Assembly: GCA_017416055.1 (NCBI GenBank)
Contig: JAFQDI010000180.1
Coordinates: 1 to 10,547 of the forward strand
Length of the DNA: 10,547 nt
Direction: 5' to 3'
Origin: Lachnospiraceae bacterium
GTDB lineage: Bacteria > Bacillota_A > Clostridia > Lachnospirales > Lachnospiraceae
The notes under the pieces are model-generated. The model made no database searches. It was given only the letters and a program-made list of their open reading frames with translations, and had not been told where the DNA came from. A program made the position numbers and the translations under genes. Numbering within the stretch: position 1 is the stretch's first letter; each line of letters opens with the position of its first letter. Shown piece after piece: positions 5,956 through 10,547 of the stretch.

Positions 5956-6714
5956 TCATACTCTCACCACGATTCCCTCGCCTGCCAGCGTTCGCTTCAG
6001 GTCCAAAATATCTACCTCCCCAAAATGGAAGATGGAAGCTGCCAGTCCCGCATCCACTTTCGGCAGGGTCTTAAACAGGGTGATGAAATCCTCAGCCTTT
6101 CCGGCACCACCGGAGGCGATGACCGGCACATTGACTGCATCGCAGATGGCTTCAAGCATTTCCAGATCAAAGCCGTTCTTCACACCGTCAGTGTCGATGC
6201 TGTTTAAGACAATCTCACCTGCACCGTTTGCCACGCCTGATTTCGCCCATTCCACAGCGTCGATACCGGTGTTTTCCCGGCCTCCTTTTGCAAACACACA
6301 GAAGTGTCCGTCGGCTCGCTTCGCATCGATAGAGAGAACAACGCACTGGTCTCCGTATTTTTTCGCCGCTTCATGGATCAGGTTCGGGTTGCGGATCGCA
6401 CCGGAATTGACACTGACTTTGTCAGCACCGCATTTTAAAACGCGGTCAAAATCGTCAACTGTGTTGATGCCGCCGCCCACGGTCAGCGGGATAAAGACGG
6501 AGCGGGCAGTCTCGGTGAGAATCTCCGTAAACAGCTTTCGCCCCTCGAAGGAAGCGGTAATATCATAAAAGTCCAGCTCATCGGCACCGTGGCTGCTGTA
6601 ATACTTGGCCAGTTCCACAGGAGAACTGACATCGCGGATGCCCTCAAACTGTACACCCTTTACCACGCGCCCGTCGCGGACATCGAGGCAGGGGATAATT
6701 CGTTTTGTGATCAT
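5956..6714 (-). CDS. hisF: Imidazole glycerol phosphate synthase, cyclase subunit
   Basis: A 252-residue (beta/alpha)8 barrel that joins ammonia from HisH to PRFAR, giving imidazole glycerol phosphate and AICAR. The two catalytic aspartates are present: D11 in IIPCLDVRDGRVVKG and D130 in VVLSIDAKR. Other family strands are LDFYDITAS, PLTVGGGI, KVSVNSGAI, EIVLNSIDTDG and PVIASGGAG; the last ones hold the phosphate sites. The frame is open for 16 more codons upstream, but the ATG at 6714 (MITKRIIPCLD) gives the standard length and has GGAG five bases before it. It follows hisA with a 48-base gap that contains a GC-rich hairpin. Acts in the cytoplasm as a heterodimer with the nearby HisH. Confidence 0.97.
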   Translation of the reverse strand: MITKRIIPCLDVRDGRVVKGVQFEGIRDVSSPVELAKYYSSHGADELDFYDITASFEGRKLFTEILTETARSVFIPLTVGGGINTVDDFDRVLKCGADKVSVNSGAIRNPNLIHEAAKKYGDQCVVLSIDAKRADGHFCVFAKGGRENTGIDAVEWAKSGVANGAGEIVLNSIDTDGVKNGFDLEMLEAICDAVNVPVIASGGAGKAEDFITLFKTLPKVDAGLAASIFHFGEVDILDLKRTLAGEGIVVRV

Positions 6715-6727
6715 AATGACTCCATTC

Positions 6728-6744
6728 CGCTGCCGATGGCAGCG
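6728..6744 (-). other. GC-rich hairpin between hisA and hisF
   Basis: CGCTGCC (6728-6734), a GAT loop, and GGCAGCG (6738-6744) form a perfect seven-pair stem with a three-base loop, six of the pairs G-C. In the mRNA it sits four bases upstream of the hisF ribosome site (GGAG, 6723-6720) and 18 bases after the hisA stop. No U-tract follows. It is the most stable of the intercistronic dyads here, and a role in mRNA processing or in setting hisF translation is possible. Confidence 0.6.
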
Positions 6745-6762
6745 CGGTATATTTCGAAGCAA

Positions 6763-7479
6763 TCAGTCTGCACAAAGTCTGACCGCCTCTGCCAAATCGA
6801 TATTTCCGGTGTACAGTGCCTTTCCGAGGATCGCACCATACAGATCCATCTCTTTTAGTGCCTGCACATCGGACAGAGTGGAAACTCCGCCGGAAGCCAC
6901 GATATTCATGGAAAACTCTTTGGAAAGTTCCCGGTAGAGCGGGAGATTGGTGCCGGAAAGACAGCCGTCCTTGGAAATATCGGTGCAGATAATGGTCTTC
7001 ACACCGATCTCGCTCAAGCTCTTGCAAAATTCGCGGCAGCTCAAGGAAGAGGTTTCTGTCCAGCCTTTGATGGCCACAAAACCGTCGCGGATGTCCACAC
7101 CAACGGCAATCTGCTCACCGTATTTGCTTACCATCTCTTTGGTAAATTCCGGGTCAGTGACCGCTACCGTGCCGAGAATGACGCGGAACACACCGGCGGA
7201 GAGATAAGTGCGGATGACTTCCTCACTTCGGATACCGCCGCCCACCTCGACCTTTAAGGAGGTGTTCTCTGTGATGGCACGGATGGTGTCTAAATTGGGG
7301 GTGTTGCCATCCCTCGCACCGGCCAGATCCACCACGTGAAGATATTCTGCTCCGGCAGCCTCAAACTGCTTTGCCACGGCAGACGGGTCATTGCTGTAAA
7401 TCTGCATTTGGTTGTAGTCACCCTTAATCAGGCGGACGGCACAGCCGTCATATAAGTCAATAGCAGGAAATAAATTCAT
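6763..7479 (-). CDS. hisA: ProFAR isomerase (phosphoribosylformimino-AICAR-ribotide isomerase)
   Basis: A 238-residue (beta/alpha)8 barrel that carries out the Amadori rearrangement of ProFAR to PRFAR, the substrate of HisF. The catalytic aspartates are D8 in LFPAIDLYDGCAVRL and D129 in AVGVDIRDG. KVEVGGGIR, RVILGTVAV, CTDISKDG and NIVASGGVS are the phosphate-binding and barrel strands shared with HisF. The tryptophan in FVAIKGW also fits HisA. The length is normal, the ATG at 7479 has AAGGAG about seven bases upstream, and the hisH stop is 34 bases further upstream. The fit is to HisA rather than to the dual-function PriA of actinobacteria, given the organism type and the rest of the operon. 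Confidence 0.97.
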   Translation of the reverse strand: MNLFPAIDLYDGCAVRLIKGDYNQMQIYSNDPSAVAKQFEAAGAEYLHVVDLAGARDGNTPNLDTIRAITENTSLKVEVGGGIRSEEVIRTYLSAGVFRVILGTVAVTDPEFTKEMVSKYGEQIAVGVDIRDGFVAIKGWTETSSLSCREFCKSLSEIGVKTIICTDISKDGCLSGTNLPLYRELSKEFSMNIVASGGVSTLSDVQALKEMDLYGAILGKALYTGNIDLAEAVRLCAD

Positions 7480-7500
7480 GTAATTTCTCCTTGTGTATAA

Positions 7501-7525
7501 GCTGAACGGTTCCTCACAGTTCAGC
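7501..7525 (-). other. Perfect 7-bp inverted repeat spanning the hisH stop codon
   Basis: GCTGAAC (7501-7507) and GTTCAGC (7519-7525) are perfect inverted copies around an 11-base loop that contains the hisH stop codon (7516-7514). The hisA ribosome site lies eight bases further on. There is no U-tract, so termination is unlikely; mRNA stability or translational coupling is possible. Confidence 0.45.
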
Positions 7526-8131
7526 GAACGCCTTCAAAATTTTCAATCCGACTTCGCCGCTCTTTTCCGGATGGAACTGGCAGCCGAAGACATTGTCCTT
7601 TGCTACTGCCGCGGTCAGTTCTGCACCGTACTCAGTAGTCGCAATGACCGATGCGTCACAGTTTACTCCGCTGTAGGAGTGGACGAAGTACACGTGATCT
7701 CCGTCCTTGATGTAGCGGAAAATTGGGCTTACCGGCTTGTCTTTCGGGAAGTGGAGGGCATTCCAGCCAATGTGTGGAATCTTGAGATTCGCCGGAATCC
7801 GCTCGGCAATCGGATTTACCGTGCCGGGAATTAGACCGAGACCCTCGTGTTCACCGTACTCGTATCCTTTATCCAGAAGAAGCTGCATGCCGAGACAGAT
7901 GCCCATGAAAGGTTTTCCTTTGGCGGCTTCCTCGCGAAGGACATCGATCAGTCCGTGGGCGCGAAGCTTATCGGCTGCATCGCCGAAGGCACCCACACCG
8001 GGGAGAATAATCTTATCCCAAGAGCGAATGACATCCGGGTCACCGCTCACCTCTGTCTCAATGCCAAGACATTGAAAAGAACTTTTCAGGGAAAACAGGT
8101 TTCCCACACCATAGTCAACAATACCGATCAT
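7514..8131 (-). CDS. hisH: Imidazole glycerol phosphate synthase, glutamine amidotransferase subunit
   Basis: A 205-residue class I glutaminase that supplies ammonia to HisF. The nucleophile is the cysteine in PFMGICLGMQ (C79), and the rest of the triad is His and Glu in FGCQFHPEKSG (H187, E189). The start IGIVDYGVGNLFSLKSSF and the oxyanion strand ILPGVGAFGDA are typical. A GTG at 8134 would add one residue, but the ATG at 8131 is preferred because GGAG then sits seven bases upstream, a better spacing than four. With this start the hisB stop and the hisH start share one base (TGATG), so the two genes are coupled. The partner hisF is two genes downstream. Confidence 0.96.
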   Translation of the reverse strand: MIGIVDYGVGNLFSLKSSFQCLGIETEVSGDPDVIRSWDKIILPGVGAFGDAADKLRAHGLIDVLREEAAKGKPFMGICLGMQLLLDKGYEYGEHEGLGLIPGTVNPIAERIPANLKIPHIGWNALHFPKDKPVSPIFRYIKDGDHVYFVHSYSGVNCDASVIATTEYGAELTAAVAKDNVFGCQFHPEKSGEVGLKILKAFAEL

Positions 8132-8718
8132 CACAGAACTCCTTTGGTGGAGGGGATTTCATCTTTGCGGGATTCGTCGATGGCAACCGCCTGACGCAGC
8201 GCACGGGCAGCAGATTTAAAACAGCCCTCGATGATGTGGTGGGAGTTGGTTCCCGCCAGTTTACGAATGTGTAAAGTCAGTTCGGCCTTGCGGACAAACG
8301 CCAGCCAAAATTCCTCAACCAGCTCTGTGTCGAAGGTTCCGACCTTCTCGGTGGGAATTTCCAGGTCATAAGCCAGATAACTTCTGCCGGAGATATCCAC
8401 AGCCGTGAGGATTAAGGACTCATCCATGGGGAGGATCATCTGGCCGTAGCGGATGATGCCTTTTTTCTCGCCCAGTGCCTGTTTAAATGCCTCGCCGAGA
8501 CAGATGCCGATATCCTCCACCGTGTGGTGGTCGTCCACATCCACGTCACCCACGCAGGAAACATTCAGATCAAAATGCCCGTGGGAGGCAAAGAGAGTGA
8601 GCATATGATTGAGGAAACCACAGCCGGTGTCGATCACACTTCTTCCCGTTCCGTCAAGGTTTAGGGAGAGGGTGATAGCGGTCTCGGCTGTTTTTCGGGT
8701 AAGTTCGTAAGTACGCAT
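8131..8718 (-). CDS. hisB: Imidazoleglycerol-phosphate dehydratase
   Basis: A 195-residue manganese enzyme that dehydrates imidazole glycerol phosphate to imidazole acetol phosphate. The family's metal motifs are intact: GCGFLNHML (H38), VDDHHTVEDIGI (H64, H65, E68), and the second-half repeat TNSHHIIEGCFKSAARALR. The N-terminus RKTAETAITLSLNLDGTG is standard. The protein has only the dehydratase domain, without the HAD-type phosphatase fused to HisB in enterobacteria, which fits the separate PHP phosphatase at the operon's end. The ATG at 8718 has AAGGAG about seven bases upstream; the gene follows hisC by 34 bases and is coupled to hisH. Confidence 0.97.
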   Translation of the reverse strand: MRTYELTRKTAETAITLSLNLDGTGRSVIDTGCGFLNHMLTLFASHGHFDLNVSCVGDVDVDDHHTVEDIGICLGEAFKQALGEKKGIIRYGQMILPMDESLILTAVDISGRSYLAYDLEIPTEKVGTFDTELVEEFWLAFVRKAELTLHIRKLAGTNSHHIIEGCFKSAARALRQAVAIDESRKDEIPSTKGVL

Positions 8719-8748
8719 GGTAAACTCCTTATTGAGTAAATTTGTGCT

Positions 8749-8760
8749 CCGGTCAACCGG
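8749..8760 (-). other. Short CCGG hairpin at the hisC stop codon
   Basis: CCGG (8749-8752), loop TCAA, CCGG (8757-8760) can fold into a four-pair all-G/C stem enclosing the hisC stop codon; the loop-closing T/A could add a fifth pair. It is short, so it may be chance, but it resembles the larger dyads at other stops in this operon. Confidence 0.3.
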
Positions 8761-9826
8761 CCTTCGCCGTGCTCAGGATGGAAGCTACCGTCGAGATGAA
8801 GGTTTCCATCTGTTCCATGGTGCCGATGGTGATCCGGTTGTAATCCTTGATCCGTTCTTTGGAGAAGTGCCGTACCAGCACTCCTCGTTTTTTCAAGGCC
8901 AGATAGAGTTCTTCGCCGCCGATCCGGTCACTTTTTGCGAACACAAAATTTGCCTTGGAATCGGTCACGGTGAAGCCTAACTCAGTGAGAGCGCGGATGG
9001 TGTATTCTCTGGCTTCGATGATTCTCTTACAATTATCCATGAAATAGTCGTTGCTGTCAATAGCGGCCTCGCCGGCAATCAGCGTCAGACGATTGATATT
9101 GTAAGGATTCGTTGAGTATTTAATCAGGTTCAAATCGTTGATCAGAGCAGGATTTCCGAAAGCGAAGCCCAGTCTGGCACCGGCCATGGAGCGGGACTTG
9201 GAGTAGGTCTGAACCACCAGCAGATTGTCGTACTCGTTTACCAGTGGATATACGGACTTTCCGCCGAAGTCAATGTATGCCTCGTCGATCAGCACCACAT
9301 TGTTTGGATTGGAGTCGAGGATGCCTCGGATATCCTTCTCGGAGATCATAAGACCGGTGGGAGCATTCGGGTTGGCAATGACAATCATACGGTTTTGATT
9401 GTGGTAATCGTTAGGATTTAAGGTAAAATCTTCCTCCAACGGAATGACTTTGCAGTCAATACCGTACAAATCTCCGTAAACCGGATAGAAGCCGTAGGTG
9501 ATATCCGCAAATGCCGCTCCGTGCTTCTCATCGCAGAACGCCATGAAGGCAAAGTTCAAAATATCGTCGGAACCGTTGGAAACAAAGACGTTTTCCGGCT
9601 TAAGCCCGTAAAGGGCAGCCAGCTTTTCCCGAAGGGAAGTAGCATTGGGATCCGGATAAAGATTTAAACGGCTCACTTCCACCTCATTCACCCGGTCTAA
9701 GACGAGAGGAGAGGGAGGGAAAGGAGACTCATTGGTGTTCAGTTTGATATATTGCATATCACGGGGCTGTTCGCCGGGAGTGTATGCGTCCAGGGCGGCC
9801 AGTCGACCGCTTAAAAATCTGCTCAT
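8753..9826 (-). CDS. hisC: Histidinol-phosphate aminotransferase
   Basis: A 357-residue PLP-dependent aminotransferase (fold type I) that converts imidazole acetol phosphate to histidinol phosphate using glutamate. The PLP lysine is K210 in [20 protein letters not shown]. Other signatures are [13 protein letters not shown] (27-40), YPDP (57-60), [14 protein letters not shown] (81-94), IANPNAPTG (150-158) and [13 protein letters not shown] (177-189). The C-terminal RHFS followed by RITIGT is also normal. Its ATG overlaps the hisD stop by four bases (ATGA), and its ribosome site AAGGAG lies inside the last hisD codons, so it is translationally coupled. Related aminotransferases can overlap in substrate range with aromatic amino acids, but the operon position supports HisC. 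Confidence 0.96.
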   Translation of the reverse strand: MSRFLSGRLAALDAYTPGEQPRDMQYIKLNTNESPFPPSPLVLDRVNEVEVSRLNLYPDPNATSLREKLAALYGLKPENVFVSNGSDDILNFAFMAFCDEKHGAAFADITYGFYPVYGDLYGIDCKVIPLEEDFTLNPNDYHNQNRMIVIANPNAPTGLMISEKDIRGILDSNPNNVVLIDEAYIDFGGKSVYPLVNEYDNLLVVQTYSKSRSMAGARLGFAFGNPALINDLNLIKYSTNPYNINRLTLIAGEAAIDSNDYFMDNCKRIIEAREYTIRALTELGFTVTDSKANFVFAKSDRIGGEELYLALKKRGVLVRHFSKERIKDYNRITIGTMEQMETFISTVASILSTAKAG

Positions 9827-10547
9827 GGTTGTTCTCCTTTGAACCGTATCGTTGCCGATCTGGCATGGGCGGATAAGCCTTCTTCCTCGGCAAATGTCGC
9901 GATATCCTCATAAACCTTTTCCAGGGCGTCCTTCGTATAATAGGTGAAGGAAGATTTCTTTACGAAATCGTCCACAGAGAGAGGGCTGGAAAATCTGGCC
10001 GTTCCGCTGGTGGGAAGAGTGTGGTTCGGTCCCGCAAAATAGTCACCCAAGGCTTCGGGACAATATTTTCCGAGGAAGATGGAGCCTGCGTTTTTAATTT
10101 TGCTCAGATAATCGAAAGGATTATCCACGCAGATTTCCAGATGCTCGGGGACAATCTTGTTAGATATCTCAATAGCAGCGGGGAGATCGGGGGTTACCAC
10201 GATCATACCGTTATTTTCAATGGAGATTCTGGCGATATCCTCGCGAGGGAGAACCGAGAGCTGTTTCTCCAGTTCCATCTGTACGCCAAGGGCAAGGGCT
10301 TCGCTGTCGGTGACCAAAACTGCACTGGCCATGCGGTCGTGCTCAGCCTGAGAGAGCATATCAGCTGCGACATAGGCGGGATTGCAGGTTCCGTCTGCTA
10401 GGATCAGGATCTCACTGGGGCCGGCAATCATATCGATGGCCACCTGTCCGTAAACCTGACGCTTTGCTTCCGCCACGAAGGCATTTCCCGGTCCGACGAT
10501 CTTATCTACCGCCGGGATCGTCTCGGTTCCGTAGGCGAGGGCTGCGA
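9823..10547 (-). CDS. hisD: Histidinol dehydrogenase, C-terminal part (cut by window edge)
   Basis: The last 241 codons of an NAD-dependent zinc enzyme that oxidises histidinol to histidine in two steps, the end of the pathway. The frame is open to the right edge: the visible part begins [24 protein letters not shown], so the true start lies outside and an internal Met at 10476 is not the start. Family motifs are [22 protein letters not shown] (zinc ligands Q and H), [20 protein letters not shown] with the catalytic Glu/His region, [18 protein letters not shown], and [13 protein letters not shown] with the last zinc histidine. About 190 N-terminal residues should be missing. It overlaps hisC by four bases. 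hisG, with or without hisZ, would be expected upstream. Confidence 0.97.
   Translation of the reverse strand, partial: AALAYGTETIPAVDKIVGPGNAFVAEAKRQVYGQVAIDMIAGPSEILILADGTCNPAYVAADMLSQAEHDRMASAVLVTDSEALALGVQMELEKQLSVLPREDIARISIENNGMIVVTPDLPAAIEISNKIVPEHLEICVDNPFDYLSKIKNAGSIFLGKYCPEALGDYFAGPNHTLPTSGTARFSSPLSVDDFVKKSSFTYYTKDALEKVYEDIATFAEEEGLSAHARSATIRFKGEQP

Noticed and set aside
5909..6568. A 219-codon open frame on the plus strand opposite hisF
   Set aside because: It is rich in Ser, Pro and Ala as expected from the reverse frame of a conserved gene, lacks a ribosome site, and the other strand is unmistakably HisF.
6763..7479. HisA as the dual-function PriA (histidine plus tryptophan)
   Set aside because: PriA is typical of actinobacteria; the gene content and sequence style here point to Bacillota, and nothing visible marks it as bifunctional.
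9823..10476. hisD starting at the internal Met at 10476
   Set aside because: The same frame continues to the window edge with conserved HisD residues (DKIVGPGN), so the gene is a fragment cut by the window and not a short protein.

Overview
The window looks like a chromosomal segment from an anaerobic Gram-positive bacterium of the Bacillota, most likely class Clostridia and perhaps Lachnospiraceae. This rests on the strong AGGAGG-type ribosome binding sites, a compact his operon that uses a fused hisIE and a PHP-type histidinol phosphatase, a two-component kinase with the 'KQKRFVMDAGHELKTPL' type of linker and H-box, and a bacterial VTC-type polyphosphate polymerase beside a DUF4956 gene. 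The genus cannot be decided from the sequence alone.

Left part (1-987, minus strand): a two-gene unit encodes a VTC/CYTH-like polyphosphate polymerase and, 21 bases downstream, a DUF4956 membrane protein cut by the window edge. A good sigma-A-type promoter lies at 1032-1060. Divergent from it, on the plus strand, is a signal-peptide-less N-acetylmuramoyl-L-alanine amidase with a C-terminal SH3b-like domain (1146-1943). An OmpR-family response regulator and its membrane histidine kinase follow (2090-3963, four-base overlap), behind an extended -10 promoter.

Right part (3958-10547, all minus strand): most of a histidine biosynthesis operon, read right to left as hisD (cut by the right edge), hisC, hisB, hisH, hisA, hisF, a GNAT acetyltransferase, hisIE, and a PHP histidinol phosphatase. 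Together these cover PRPP-ATP pyrophosphohydrolysis and cyclohydrolysis (HisIE), ProFAR isomerisation (HisA), the HisH/HisF imidazole-glycerol-phosphate synthase, dehydration (HisB), transamination (HisC), dephosphorylation (PHP) and oxidation to histidine (HisD). Only the ATP phosphoribosyltransferase (HisG, with or without HisZ) is missing; it would be expected just beyond the right edge. Translational coupling is visible at hisD/hisC, hisB/hisH and hisIE/PHP.

The operon ends by running into the kinase gene: the two convergent stop codons share the palindrome TTATAA and no terminator is visible between them. The unexpected parts are the GNAT gene inside the his operon, and short perfect inverted repeats in four of the gaps between his-operon genes, three of them spanning the upstream stop codon. 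The polyphosphate polymerase/DUF4956 pair is the best candidate for a poorly described system, but only part of it is in view. No RNA genes, CRISPR arrays, insertion sequences or prophage structural genes were seen, and no gene-free stretch exceeds about 160 bases.
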